Shown: positions 50,623-60,021, counted from the stretch's first letter. The stretch: 64,000 nt of DNA from JBOGUF01 sp050696075 (GCA_050696075.1 JBOGUF010000149.1:1-64000), one strand, 5' to 3'. Program-made: numbers and translations. Notes: a model not told the origin generated them from the letters alone.

Positions 50623-51386
50623 GCGTTGGAAGCCGGCGTATCCGGGTCGTCGGGCGGCGGAGGCGGAGTGACGGCCGGGGAGGGTTGCTCCGGGTCGCCG
50701 GGCGTCAACCAGGAGGCAGCGGCGGCTTCGACCCACGACCAGTGGGCGGGGGTGGTGCCGACGTGGTACCCCTCGTTGGATGCAATGTAGTCATCATCGG
50801 GCGGCGGTGCCCCGTGGGCACGTTCCGGCCAGGCTCCGGACGTGATAGAGACAGTATCGCGGCTCGGCCAGGGATGGACGCCGTGTGGGGTGTGGCCGTT
50901 GGCGCCGGGAGCGGGCGCGGTGGTGGTGACGACCGCGGCGGGGTCGTTGGCGTCCATCAGGGTGCGCCAACTGCCACGGAGATCGCGCCACCAGGCGCCG
51001 TGGGCCTGGCCGTTCGCCGGGGCGGTCGAAGGCGCGGCGACACCTGTCTGAGCGGCGGGCAACGGGCCGGAGATGGGGCGATCGAGGACCGGGGCGACGG
51101 GATCAAGGTGCTCTTCGTGGATGGCCCAGCGCACGATCTGGAAGACGGTCACCGCCAGGGCGTGGAGCGCGACGATCGAGCCCCAGGCGCGCAGGCCGTC
51201 ATCGACGGTGATTTGATCCGGTGAGCGGTAGAGATCGAGCAGGATGAGGGCGGTCGCCGCGACGAGGAAGAGGGCGACGTGGAGGCCAACCAGGCCGAAG
51301 CCAAGTGCCCACGTGCCGCATCGGCGACCCAGTCGCGCGAGCCGCAGCATCTGCCAGGTCTCTTTGGGCGAGCGTGCCGTTGCCAT
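50619..51386 (-). CDS. 2TM-domain membrane protein with Pro-rich tail
   Basis: 255 residues from ATG 51386. Two membrane helices (about 26-48, LGFGLVGLHVALFLVAATAL, and 66-86, GSIVALHALAVTVFQIVRWA) with the preceding RLARLGRRCGTW recall the bacterial '2TM' domain often found at histidine-kinase or regulator ends. The remaining 160 residues are polar and rich in Pro, Ala and Trp, probably disordered and cytoplasmic. It overlaps NUDIX by 4 bases, so the two are coupled. Function unknown. Confidence 0.65.
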   Translation of the reverse strand: MATARSPKETWQMLRLARLGRRCGTWALGFGLVGLHVALFLVAATALILLDLYRSPDQITVDDGLRAWGSIVALHALAVTVFQIVRWAIHEEHLDPVAPVLDRPISGPLPAAQTGVAAPSTAPANGQAHGAWWRDLRGSWRTLMDANDPAAVVTTTAPAPGANGHTPHGVHPWPSRDTVSITSGAWPERAHGAPPPDDDYIASNEGYHVGTTPAHWSWVEAAAASWLTPGDPEQPSPAVTPPPPPDDPDTPASNA

Positions 51387-51436
51387 GAAACCGTCTGTCC
51401 CGTGACGCCGTCGACGGTGCGCGTCGGGCGGGCGTC

Positions 51437-51895
51437 CTACCGCGCCGGAAGCATGCCCAGAATACGTTCCAACTGCTTGCGGTCGTTCTCGACCAGATCC
51501 CGGATGCGCGCGCGAATCGTTGTCCCGCCGGTGACCTCCTGATCCCATTCGCCTTCTTCGAGTGGGCGCAGGAGGGCGAGTGTGACCTCGCGGGCGTAGC
51601 CGAACTGCGCGATCAGCACGGCGGTCGTGTCGTCTGAGTGCTCGGTGCCGACGATCGGCGCCTCGTCCCCGAAGATGTCGGGCATCGGCACACCGGTCAC
51701 GTACTCCTTCAGCGCCTGCGAGAAGCGCAACTCATCATCACGCAAGCGGCGTACCACGTCGCGGACGGAGGCGCCGCCGGAGCCCACTTGGCGGGCCTGT
51801 GCCTCCGGCGCCTGGCGGACCTTGATGTTGAGCTCGCGAAAGGTGTTGATGAGCCCATCGATGAGCTCCTGGGATGATCCCGTCTGCACCGCCAT
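51437..51895 (-). CDS. DinB-like four-helix protein
   Basis: 152 residues, all helical: SSQELIDGLINTFRELNIKV, SVRDVVRRLRDDELRFSQAL, then AVLIAQFGYAREVTLALLRP and a last helix TIRARIRDLVENDRKQLERI. The order and the 'v.. l.. dE..h...l' pattern resemble DinB/DUF664-type damage-inducible proteins, which may bind metal and use a thiol cofactor; the metal histidine triad is not evident here. ATG 51895 follows GGGGGGAGGAATC. Upstream of the 2TM gene on the same strand with a 50-base gap. Confidence 0.6.
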   Translation of the reverse strand: MAVQTGSSQELIDGLINTFRELNIKVRQAPEAQARQVGSGGASVRDVVRRLRDDELRFSQALKEYVTGVPMPDIFGDEAPIVGTEHSDDTTAVLIAQFGYAREVTLALLRPLEEGEWDQEVTGGTTIRARIRDLVENDRKQLERILGMLPAR

Positions 51896-52255
51896 GATTC
51901 CTCCCCCCGTTCCGCGCATTCCCCTGCCAGTTAATACGCACGACGCGGCGTTTGGTTTATCCGCGCCCCGTGCCGCGCCGGTCGCTTGCTACCGATTGTA
52001 CGCACCAACGTGCTCGACGCCAACAACCGGGCGTACTATCGGGGCGGTCCATTCGTTCGGATGGGCGTGCGGGAGCGGTGGAAGGCGCGGGAATTGAGGG
52101 GGGTGGAACGAGTGAAGCGAGTGTTGAATGCCGATGACCCGGGGATAAATCCCCAGGCTCCACCGACGAAGCCCTTCCCAGGCTGTGCTGATCGCGCATT
52201 GAGTTTAATCCAGCGAGGCGGCAGCTACCGAGGACCCAGATGACACGGTGCTGCC
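51896..52255. other. Spacer with dispersed repeat fragment, no gene recognised
   Basis: 360 bases between the DinB-like start and the truncated HEPN-like gene. It contains the upstream region of the DinB-like gene and a stretch near 52130-52185 (GGGGATAAATCCCCAGGCTC... ACGAAGCCC) that resembles a dispersed palindrome; a related sequence (CCTACGAAGCCCCTCCGGGA) lies at 47637-47656. No coding region is convincing. Confidence 0.5.
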
Positions 52256-52603
52256 ATGTACCGTGCCTATTACGCCGCCTTTAGCAGTGCGGCGGAGTAT
52301 CTCCTGGCGAATACACCGAATCTTGTCCGAACCGCACTGACCCACGACACCGTCTGGCACGCGTTCCGCGACACGACCGATCGTGATCGCTGGACGATCT
52401 TCGACGATGGCATGAATCTCAAACACCATAGGATCGACGCCGACTATTGGCGACCGATGGGGGTACGCCGGCCCCAATCCATTGTGCGCGACGTGCTCAT
52501 TCGTTCGGCGCGGATTCTGCGCGTGCTTCAGCAAGTCCAGTCCTCGTTAGGATCAGATCGCCAGCAACTCCTCAACCTTGAACAGATCGGCGTTGAGGAT
52601 TGA
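52256..52603 (+). pseudogene. 5'-truncated HEPN-like gene with read-through C-terminus
   Basis: 115 codons matching the HEPN-like protein at 60612-61007 over AAEYLLANTPNLVRTALTHD (motif R-x4-H: RTALTH), RDRWTIFDDGMNLKHHRIDA and SARILRVLQQVQ. About 35 N-terminal residues and the small partner gene are missing. At the end the TAG stop of the complete copy is CAG here, so the frame continues 13 codons into an asd 3' tail (QQLLNLEQIGVED). It therefore is a decayed duplicate of the module next to asd, carried together with the asd tail. Confidence 0.65.
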
Positions 52604-52604
52604 G
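52553..52604 (-). repeat. asd 3'-tail copy 1
   Basis: On the minus strand this encodes SILNADLFKVEELLAI and a stop, against SILNAELFRVEGLLPV in the intact asd. It overlaps the end of the truncated HEPN-like gene. No asd body lies next to it. Confidence 0.8.
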
Positions 52605-52759
52605 GGTCTGATGGAGTCGAGGACGGCGATGTGGTCGACGATCCGGTGGATTGGACAGGGACCGTGGGGCCGGCTTACAGGGCAATGTATGGGGGCGTGG
52701 AGCGGTTTGGTAAGATAGACGCAAAGTATCAGTGTATCGGTCGTGGCGAGGTGTGGGCG

Positions 52760-55700
52760 ATGGTGGCGCCGTTCGATGCGCCGGTCGTCTGCCCGATCCT
52801 CGTCGGGCGCGCACTGCACCTGGCCTCGCTTCAGCGCTGCATCAATCAGGTGCTGGGCGGGCAGGGCAAGCTCGTGCTCGTCGGGGGCGAGGCGGGCATC
52901 GGCAAGTCGCGGTTGGTGACCGAGGCGAGAACGCTTGCCGAAGGGCAAGGGATGCTCGGCTTGCAGGGACATGCCTTCGAGCCGGACCGCGCGGTGCCCT
53001 ATGCGCCGCTGCTCGACCTGTTGCGGACCTTCGTCGCTTCCCTGGCGCCGGAGGAGGTACCACGGCAGCTTGGTCCGTCCGGTCCCGAGTTGACGAAGTT
53101 GGTCCCTGAGCTGTGCGGGTTGTTGCCCGCCGCGCGGCCGATGCCCGCGCTCGATCCCGCGCACGAGAAGCGTCGCCTTTTTCACGCGCTCGGGCAATTT
53201 CTTAGCCACCAGGCCGAAACGCGGCCGGTGCTGGTCGTCGTCGAAGACGTGCATTGGACCGACGACACGAGCCTGGAATGGTTGCGCTACCTGGCGGGGC
53301 GGATCGCCACGCGGCCGATACTCATCCTCCTGACCTTCCGCAACGACGAGGTGGGGGAGAGCCTGGCCCACACGCTGGCGGAACTGGACCGAGTGCGGGC
53401 CGTGGCCGAGCTGCGCTTGACGCGGTTATCTGCCGCCGACGCCCGCGCGATGGTCGACGCGATCGTTGCGGGACAGCGCCGGTTTCCCGGCGCCCTGATC
53501 AACGAGATCTACGCTCTGACTGACGGCAACCCGTTCTTCATCGAAGAAGTCTTGCGCTCGGTGATTGCCGCGCGGTCAGACGACGGTGGCGGGGCAACGG
53601 CCGCGATCGGTGGGCTGCCGATCCCCCGCGGCGTCGAGGATGCGATCCAACGGCGGGCGGCACAACTCAGCGAGGACGCCCGCCGGACCTTGACGCTGGC
53701 GGCCGTGACCGGGCGGCGCTTCGACTTCACGCTCTTGCAGGCGCTGACCCGGTGTGGCGCAGCCGACCTCCTGCGGCAGATCAAGGAACTGATCGCGGCG
53801 CAACTGGTGGTCGAGGAGTCGGACGAGCGGTTCGCCTTCCGCCACGCGCTGACGCGGCAAGCGATCGACGCCGGTCTCCTGGCGCGGGAGCGCCACGCGT
53901 TGCACCGGGAGGTGGCGGAGACGATCGAGCGAACCTACGCGGGCGCGCTCGATGAGTACGTCGCTGATCTGGCGCAGCACTTCTTCGAGGCGGGGGTGTG
54001 GGCGAAGGCGTTGGAGTACGCGCGGCGTGCCGGGGAAAACGCGCTCGGTTTGCATGCGCCGCGTGCTGCGGTCGAACACCTGACGCGCGCGCTGGAGGCA
54101 GAGACGCGGTTGGGACTGCCCGCAAGAGCGCGGACGCGGCGAGATCGCGGGCGAGCCTACGAGACGCTTGGCGACTTTGAGCGGGCACGCGCCGACGACG
54201 AGGCGGCGCTGGAGATTGCGCTAACGGCGGGCGATCGACGGGAGGAGTGGCAGGCGCTTCTGGCACTGGGGATGTTGTGGGCGGGCCGTGACTACGCGCG
54301 GACCGGCGGCTATTGGCGGCGCGCCCTGGACGTGGCGCGGGAGATGGGCGATGCCTCCGCGATTGCCCACAGCCTGAATCGGGTGGGCAATTGGCACACG
54401 AACATCGAAGAACCGCACGCCGCGCGGGCGTACCATCAGGAAGCACTCGCCATCTTTGAAACGGCCAACGACCGGCGCGGCATCGCCGAGACGTTGGATT
54501 TCCTGGGCATGGCGAGCTACCTCGGCGGCGACGTGCTCCCTGCCGCGCGCTACTACGAACGCGCCGTCGATCTGTTCGGCGAGTTGGACGACCGGCAAGG
54601 CGTGGTTTCCGGCCTGGCAATGATGACGATCGGGAGCGGAGACATCGCGGCCTATACCAAACCTTCACCCATCACGACCTTCGCCGAGCGGGCGCGGGCC
54701 GGCGAGCTGGGCGAGTTGGCGGTAGCGATCACGCGTGAAATCGACTGGCGTTCCGGCGAAGCGTATGCCTGTTTCACCACGGCGATCTGCGCCAGCGCGA
54801 AAGGGGAGTACGCGTTGGCGTTGCCGCGCGCTCACGAGGCCCTGGCCATTGCGCGGGAGATCGAGCACCGGCAGTGGACGACGTCGTCGCAAATCGGTCT
54901 GGGCATCCTCTTTCTTGATTTGCTGGACTTGGCGCAGGCTCAGCGCCACCTAGAGCAGGCCGTGGCGCTGGCGAACGCCATCGGGTCGCTGTACTGGGTT
55001 CGTATGGGCTCGGGGTTTCTTGCCTCGACGCTCGTTGCGCGGCGTGATCTCGCGCGGGCGGAATCCGTCCTGCAGACAGCCCTCGGACCCGATGACCCGG
55101 CGCAGACCCTGGCGCAACGACGGGTCTGGTATGCACGCGGTGAGCTTGCCCTTGCCCGCGGCGACGCGGACCTCGCCTTGCGGATCGTCGACCAATTGGT
55201 CGCGACCGCCGATGACGGCGAGGACAGCAACGCGAGGAGTGTTCCCCATCTTGGACGGCCGCGGGGGGCGGCGCTGGCCGCGCTGGGGCGACCGGCGGAG
55301 GCGGAAGCCGCGTTCCAGGCGGCGCGCGTTGGGGCGGAAGCCCGCGGGGCACGGCCGCTGCTGTGGCGTGTCCACCTCGCCCTTGGCGATCTGTTCGAGA
55401 CCCAGACTCGCGGAGACGCCGCCGCGCGCGAGTTCGCGGCTGCCCGCGCCATCATCGAGGCGCTGGCCGTCGATATACCCGATGACGCCGTGCGGGCAAC
55501 GTTTCTGCGGGGCGCGGCCGAGCTTCATCCACGGCTGAGGCCGCTCTCGCCGCACCAAGCCGCGAAGCGGGCGTTCGGTGGGCTGACCGAGCGCGAACGG
55601 GACGTGGCCGCTCTGATCGCGCGAGGCAAGTCGAACCGGGAGATCGCGGCGGACTTGTTCGTCAGCGAGCGGACCGTGGCCACCCACGTCGGCAATATCC

Positions 55701-55777
55701 TCGCCAAGTTAGGGCACTCCTCGCGGACCCAGGTTGCGCTCTGGGCGCAGGCAAAGGGGCTAACGGACCCAGAGTGA
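52760..55777 (+). CDS. LuxR-family regulator with AAA ATPase and TPR repeats (MalT-like size)
   Basis: 1,005 residues from ATG 52760. P-loop LVLVGGEAGIGKSRLVTEAR (about 42), Walker B VLVVVEDVHWTDDTSLEWLR (about 155), sensor region LTDGNPFFIEEVLRSV (about 260), then TPR-like helices from about 410 to 900. The C-terminal LuxR helix-turn-helix is LTERERDVAALIARGKSNRE with DLFVSERTVATHVGNILAKL. Different ATPase subfamily (AAA_16-type) from the two other LuxR genes in the window. GAGG before ATG 52760 supports the start; the frame is open to 52631 but that part lies on an asd tail. No neighbour points to a target. Confidence 0.88.
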   Translation: MVAPFDAPVVCPILVGRALHLASLQRCINQVLGGQGKLVLVGGEAGIGKSRLVTEARTLAEGQGMLGLQGHAFEPDRAVPYAPLLDLLRTFVASLAPEEVPRQLGPSGPELTKLVPELCGLLPAARPMPALDPAHEKRRLFHALGQFLSHQAETRPVLVVVEDVHWTDDTSLEWLRYLAGRIATRPILILLTFRNDEVGESLAHTLAELDRVRAVAELRLTRLSAADARAMVDAIVAGQRRFPGALINEIYALTDGNPFFIEEVLRSVIAARSDDGGGATAAIGGLPIPRGVEDAIQRRAAQLSEDARRTLTLAAVTGRRFDFTLLQALTRCGAADLLRQIKELIAAQLVVEESDERFAFRHALTRQAIDAGLLARERHALHREVAETIERTYAGALDEYVADLAQHFFEAGVWAKALEYARRAGENALGLHAPRAAVEHLTRALEAETRLGLPARARTRRDRGRAYETLGDFERARADDEAALEIALTAGDRREEWQALLALGMLWAGRDYARTGGYWRRALDVAREMGDASAIAHSLNRVGNWHTNIEEPHAARAYHQEALAIFETANDRRGIAETLDFLGMASYLGGDVLPAARYYERAVDLFGELDDRQGVVSGLAMMTIGSGDIAAYTKPSPITTFAERARAGELGELAVAITREIDWRSGEAYACFTTAICASAKGEYALALPRAHEALAIAREIEHRQWTTSSQIGLGILFLDLLDLAQAQRHLEQAVALANAIGSLYWVRMGSGFLASTLVARRDLARAESVLQTALGPDDPAQTLAQRRVWYARGELALARGDADLALRIVDQLVATADDGEDSNARSVPHLGRPRGAALAALGRPAEAEAAFQAARVGAEARGARPLLWRVHLALGDLFETQTRGDAAAREFAAARAIIEALAVDIPDDAVRATFLRGAAELHPRLRPLSPHQAAKRAFGGLTERERDVAALIARGKSNREIAADLFVSERTVATHVGNILAKLGHSSRTQVALWAQAKGLTDPE

Positions 55778-56035
55778 TATCCCCGACATTTCGAACCGCC
55801 GCGAGGGATCGTCCCGTGCCTCTTACGTAGGCGAGATTCCTCTCTGCGATCGGAATGACGGAGTGGCGCTCTCCGCGTAGACCGGAATCTCCGTAACACC
55901 GTACCCACCATCTCGTCATTTTTGCTGATCCCTCAGGACGACCACGCTTCTACTGTGGAAGGCGTCACCGTTGGCACGGCGGCCAGGCGCGGCGGAACGT
56001 TGGTCGGTGGGTGATGTGCGGAAAGGAGAGCGCCG

Positions 56036-56317
56036 ATGCCCAAGTTTCTGGTTGAGCGGAAGATCCCGAGTGCCGGGCGAATGAGTCTTGAGGAGTTGCG
56101 GGCCACCGCCGCAACGTCGAACGACGTCGTCCATGACATGCAGCGGGACGGCACGCCGATCCAGTGGGTCCAGGGATTCGTCACGGACGACGCGATCTTC
56201 TGCGTCTATCTGGCGCCGGACGCGGAGGCGATTCGCGGCCACGCCAGCACCAGCGGGTTCCCGGCCGACCAGGTGATGGACGTGCGCGCCGTCATCGACC
56301 CGACGACCGGGGAGTAG
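56036..56317 (+). CDS. DUF4242 family protein
   Basis: 93 residues: MPKFLVERKIPSAGRMSLEE, then IQWVQGFVTDDAIFCVYLAP and AEAIRGHASTSGFPADQVMD. This is the regular DUF4242 sequence (small ferredoxin-like-fold proteins, in some cases reported to bind nickel). Complete, with AAGGAGAGCGCC before ATG 56036. It stands alone; the preceding spacer 55778-56035 contains a GAGATTCCTCTCTGCG...GGAATGACGG palindromic repeat near 55830-55860 and no gene. Confidence 0.85.
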   Translation: MPKFLVERKIPSAGRMSLEELRATAATSNDVVHDMQRDGTPIQWVQGFVTDDAIFCVYLAPDAEAIRGHASTSGFPADQVMDVRAVIDPTTGE

Positions 56318-56450
56318 TAGGTAGCAGAACCGATTTCTGAACAAAGGGGATCGCCATGCGACGCCCTACCGTTGCCCTCGAGACCGTCGTCCTCGGACGG
56401 ATGGCTCGATGACGCACGCGGCACGCAATTGCAATGCAGGAGGAACTGCT

Positions 56451-57674
56451 GTGAATCATCGTCGCAGATTGACTCTCGCCGTCGTCGGCACGCTGGCATT
56501 GATACTGTTCGGACCGCTCTTTGCCGCGGCCCAAGATGCCACCCCGGATGCTTCCCAAGGCGGAGTGACGGTGGTAGCGAGCGGGCTGACCAATCCACGG
56601 GGTTTTGTGTGGGACGAGGACGGCACGATGTACCTCGCCCTGGCTGGTACCGGCCTTGATACCTCGGCCATGCCGGCGGGCACTGGTTCTCCCGCGGCAG
56701 AAAGCGAGGATGCCGGGGCCGGGACCGGCTCGCCGGTCGTCGAGGGCGTCGGCGAGGGCGGGACGACCGCCAGCCTGACCGCCGGGGTGATCACCATCGT
56801 CGACGGCTGCGCCATGCCGGTGGTGGAGGGTTGGCCCTCGGGCGGGCTGCCGGAGTTGGGGTGGGTGCTGGGCGTCTCCGACCTGGCGTTCCTGGACGGC
56901 CAACTCTATGCCCTGGTGGACCTGCACGGGGCCGGTCCGGTCGCGTCGCACGAGGAGGAGGTGCCGAACGGCGTCTACCGGGTCGAGGACGACGGCACGA
57001 TGACGCTGGCGGCCGACATCTCCGCCTGGATCCAGGCCAACCCGGTCGCGGAGCCGCACGAGCCGCTCAGCCCGTATGGCGAGCCGTTCGCGATGATCGC
57101 CGGGGACGGCATGCTCTGGATTGCCGAGGCAAACCATCAGCAGGTGCTGACCGTGACGCCGGACGGCACGATCGCCCGCGTGGCCGATCTCTCGGTGCTG
57201 GGCAACGCGGCGCCGGACGCGCTGGCGCCGGCGCCGGGCGGCGGGGTCTACGTCGGGCTGCTGACGGCGCTGCCGTTTACCGATGGCACGGCGAAGGTGA
57301 TCGAGGTGGCGCCCGATGGGACCGTCTCCGACATCTGGACCGGGTTGACGGCGGTGACGTCGATCGCGGTGGCGGACGACGGGACGCTCTACGCGCTGGA
57401 GATGGCGACGGGCAACAGCCCCGATCCGCCGTTCTATGCGCCCGGCACCGGGAAGGTCGTGCGCCAGACCGGGCTGGACAGCGCCGAGGAGGTCGTGAGC
57501 GGGCTGACCTTCCCGGTCAAGATGAAGTTCGGGCCGGATGGCGGGCTCTACGTCGGTTCCCCCGCCGTCGGCGCGAACAGCGGCGAGGGGATGATTGTGC
57601 GGATCGACGTGTCGTCGGCCAACGTGATCGCGATGGCGGATCAGGCCGCGACTGAGGATTCCTGCACGTCGTAA
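56451..57674 (+). CDS. ScyD/ScyE-family secreted propeller
   Basis: 407 residues. Signal peptide RRRLTLAVVGTLALILFGPL, cut after AAA-QD near 30. The mature protein opens with VTVVASGLTNPRGFVWDEDG and contains blades such as VLGVSDLAFLDGQLYALVDL, AIAEANHQQVLTVTPDG-type (LWIAEANHQQVLTVTPDGTI) and VTSIAVADDGTLYALEMATG. These match the ScyD/ScyE family, first known from cyanobacterial scytonemin clusters but widespread as secreted propellers of unknown role. GTG 56451 is preceded by AGGAGGAACTGCT, favouring it over ATG 56409. A Ser/Gly/Glu-rich insert lies near 80-110. Confidence 0.83.
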   Translation: MNHRRRLTLAVVGTLALILFGPLFAAAQDATPDASQGGVTVVASGLTNPRGFVWDEDGTMYLALAGTGLDTSAMPAGTGSPAAESEDAGAGTGSPVVEGVGEGGTTASLTAGVITIVDGCAMPVVEGWPSGGLPELGWVLGVSDLAFLDGQLYALVDLHGAGPVASHEEEVPNGVYRVEDDGTMTLAADISAWIQANPVAEPHEPLSPYGEPFAMIAGDGMLWIAEANHQQVLTVTPDGTIARVADLSVLGNAAPDALAPAPGGGVYVGLLTALPFTDGTAKVIEVAPDGTVSDIWTGLTAVTSIAVADDGTLYALEMATGNSPDPPFYAPGTGKVVRQTGLDSAEEVVSGLTFPVKMKFGPDGGLYVGSPAVGANSGEGMIVRIDVSSANVIAMADQAATEDSCTS

Positions 57675-57882
57675 CGGCTTCTCCCGCGCTTCCGAGGTCG
57701 GGCCGCGGCACGGCCGCGTCGTCGGGCAAACGGTGATTGAGCGCAGCCACTGACGGCGGAGATTGACCACGGGCACGGCACCTCCGGCATGCGGTACGAC
57801 ACCGGCATGTCGGAGGTGAAGCATCCAACCCGTTGAAGAACTCGCGGTCCGCGCGGACCGTCGAGCAGAGGAGGCTCTTGCC

Positions 57883-59055
57883 ATGTGTGAGACGGCTTCG
57901 AATCCGGCTGATGCCGGCGCCGTAGCGAAGATCCTCTCGTCGAAAGGTGCGGCGGCCTCTCGTTTCAGCGATTCAGAACGGGGCGCGATTGCGGCGCACC
58001 ATCGGGCGCTCGCCGACAGGCGATGGACCGAGAGCCTGCATGCACGCAGCGAGGCCCTACATCATCATGCGCTGCTGCACGCCGTCCAGGACCAGGAAGT
58101 CGGGTCACTTCGCAACGCCGTAACGTGGGGGCCTGTGTCATCACAGATCGTTGAGCAAGCGAGACCGCGGAACGCCAGAACCTCCGGCATTGGGCAATCG
58201 CCGATTGGATGCGACGCACATCGCACCTCTCCCCCTTATGCACTTGGCGACCCGCTGCAGGAAGACGTGGGGGTCGGTGCAACGGTGTTGGTGTCGGACG
58301 ATCCCGTGGCCCCGGTGTTTGCGGGAGTGGTGCCGGATCTCAACAACCTGAAGACGTTCTCTCAGCTCGCATTGCCCAACGACGGCAAGCTCTCCTTGGG
58401 CGTCGGTCTCGGGAAAGTCCGCGTTGGTGCGAACGTCTACACGCTGCATCCACCCGCTATGGAGTTCCCACAGACCTTCCCAATACGAGGCGGGCTATTG
58501 GAGGTGACTAACGCCAAAGCTAGCCTGGGCTACCACCTCGCTGTCCTGCCTGGTGCTCCGCTCCAGGTCGAGAAGCTGCTGAAGGTGGCAGTGGACATCA
58601 TCGTCGGTGAGCAATCTCGACCATTTTACCTCGTCAATCCACCGGCGATGGGTCCGCCGATTCTGCAAGCGTTCGGCGTTGCCCATCTCGTTGTCTCCAG
58701 CTCGGACGGGGGAGTAGCCGAAGACGACGTGGTCTTCCTTGAGCACAGGGAGGGAGCCTTCCAGATTTTCGGTACGCCGACCGTCATGCGCGAATTCAGC
58801 ATCGCTCAGACGCTCACCCTGCTGCCGGGGACACGCTGGGTATACGTGGGGATCGAGGTGCGTCTAGAAGTACACCGGTGGTTTATTCTGCCGCCACCCC
58901 CAGATGTCGAAGACAGAGAGGGCTTCGTCATGATTGACCTGCGATCGCCCGCGCACAATACGCAGCCCATCCACCATCTCCTCGCACCTGGTGGCTCTGT
59001 GAACGTGCCACATATTGGCATGACGATCTGCCGTCCCGATGAGGTCTTCGCGTAG
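57883..59055 (+). CDS. Hypothetical protein
   Basis: 390 residues, no signal peptide or membrane segment. The N-terminal 110 residues are His- and Ala-rich and helical; residues 125-390 are beta-rich (LGVGLGKVRVGANVYTLHPP, LVVSSSDGGVAEDDVVFLEH, LLPGTRWVYVGIEVRLEVHR). ATG 57883 follows GAGGAGG. The end, NVPHIGMTICRPDEVFA, is 84 bases before asd tail 2. Composition is a little lower in GC than the neighbours. No family recognised; the alternation of short beta strands suggests a jelly-roll or barrel, which is only an impression. Confidence 0.6.
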   Translation: MCETASNPADAGAVAKILSSKGAAASRFSDSERGAIAAHHRALADRRWTESLHARSEALHHHALLHAVQDQEVGSLRNAVTWGPVSSQIVEQARPRNARTSGIGQSPIGCDAHRTSPPYALGDPLQEDVGVGATVLVSDDPVAPVFAGVVPDLNNLKTFSQLALPNDGKLSLGVGLGKVRVGANVYTLHPPAMEFPQTFPIRGGLLEVTNAKASLGYHLAVLPGAPLQVEKLLKVAVDIIVGEQSRPFYLVNPPAMGPPILQAFGVAHLVVSSSDGGVAEDDVVFLEHREGAFQIFGTPTVMREFSIAQTLTLLPGTRWVYVGIEVRLEVHRWFILPPPPDVEDREGFVMIDLRSPAHNTQPIHHLLAPGGSVNVPHIGMTICRPDEVFA

Positions 59056-59138
59056 CGCGGGGCAGGGTGCGGAGAGCAGCAGGCGCCGCTGCTCTCCGCT
59101 CGTCTTGCCGATCAGAAGGCGGCCCTCTCGCTCCCCAA

Positions 59139-59196
59139 ACCGGTAGCAGCCCTTCGACATGGTATTGTGGCCGAGGAGGACGTACTCGATGTCGAT
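59139..59196 (-). repeat. asd 3'-tail copy 2 (with internal deletion)
   Basis: CCGGTAGCAGCCCTTCGAC equals the asd end (with one change), followed by ATGGTATTGTGGCCGAGGAG and GACGTACTCGATG, which equals the asd segment 61065-61097 encoding VKYVLLGHNT (minus strand: IEYVLLGHNT). About 46 bases of the asd sequence between the two parts are missing. The 59193-59216 operator begins right at its edge. Confidence 0.8.
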
Positions 59197-59216
59197 CGTA
59201 CAACATTGTACAATCG
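59193..59216. promoter_or_regulatory. Inverted repeat, probable antitoxin operator
   Basis: CGATCGTACA (59193-59202) and TGTACAATCG (59207-59216) are inverted with one mismatch and a 4-base centre. It ends 50 bases upstream of the Phd-type ATG 59267, a fitting place for autoregulation by the antitoxin. Confidence 0.5.
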
Positions 59217-59266
59217 GTGCATTGCTGAACGAACGTATTGTCGTGCCCATGGTAAGGACGAGAGCG

Positions 59267-59584
59267 ATGAGCGAACGAAGCCCTGTAACACAGACGATGA
59301 AGGCGTCCGACGCGCGGCAGCAGTTCAGCGACGTCATCAATCGTGTGTATCGCAACCAGTCGCGCATCCTGATTGAACGTAGCGGCATCCCAGTCGCGGC
59401 GATCGTTCCCGCCGATGACCTGGCACGCTTGGATCGGCTGGAGCGGGAGCGGGCCGAGCGCTTCGCCGGCCTGAGGCGGATCAGCGACGCCTTCGCCGAC
59501 GTGCCGGTTGACGAACTGGAACGCGAGGTTGAGCGAGCCGTCGTGGCCCGCCGGGAGCGGGCGCAGGCCGCTGCTGAAGCGTGA
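59267..59584 (+). CDS. Phd/YefM-type antitoxin
   Basis: 105 residues from ATG 59267. The family start MKASDARQQFSDVINRVYRN followed by QSRILIERSGIPVAAIVPAD (pattern 'a...f..ll..v......i.i...g.pvAvlvp..d') is complete; the C-terminal helix LEREVERAVVARRERAQAAA binds the toxin. AAGGA nine bases upstream sets the start. The stop overlaps the PIN toxin GTG (GTGA at 59581-59584). Between asd tails 2 and 3. Confidence 0.88.
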   Translation: MSERSPVTQTMKASDARQQFSDVINRVYRNQSRILIERSGIPVAAIVPADDLARLDRLERERAERFAGLRRISDAFADVPVDELEREVERAVVARRERAQAAAEA

Positions 59585-60021
59585 TTCGCGCGGTCCTCGA
59601 CATCAACGTCCTCCTCTCCGGCATCGTCGGCGTGGAGCGGGGGAGGAGTACCCCGGGTGGGCTCATGCGCGCCTGGCGGGCGCAACGCTTCGAACTCGTC
59701 ACCTCGGAGCACATCCGAAGCAGTGTCCAGCGCAACCTGACCGAGGATCCATACTTTTCCCGGCGCCTCCCACCCGAGGAGGTAGCGGCCAATATTGTCT
59801 CCTTGGCCGTCGACGTGACACACGCCATCATTTCCGTCCAGGTGGTTGGGGTTGCAACCCACTCGGAAGACGACTTGGTGCTCTCCGCCGCCGCTAGCGC
59901 CGGCATCGACTACCTCGTGACCGGCGATCACGGGCTACAAGGCGTCGGATCCTACCAAGGGGTGAAGATCGTCAACCCTCGCGCGTTCCTGGATGTCCTG
60001 ACAGCGGAAGTAGCGCCATAA
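59581..60021 (+). CDS. PIN-domain toxin (COG1569 type)
   Basis: 146 residues. MIRAVLDINVLLSGIVG gives the first acidic residue, LVTSEHIRSSVQRNL the Glu position, THSEDDLVLSAAASAGIDYL the third and VTGDHGLQGVGSYQGVKIVN the last. This is the 'putative toxin-antitoxin toxin component, PIN family', which usually partners a Phd or RHH antitoxin, exactly as here. Should cleave RNA when free. GTG start coupled to the antitoxin. Ends 143 bases before asd tail 3. Confidence 0.9.
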   Translation: MIRAVLDINVLLSGIVGVERGRSTPGGLMRAWRAQRFELVTSEHIRSSVQRNLTEDPYFSRRLPPEEVAANIVSLAVDVTHAIISVQVVGVATHSEDDLVLSAAASAGIDYLVTGDHGLQGVGSYQGVKIVNPRAFLDVLTAEVAP

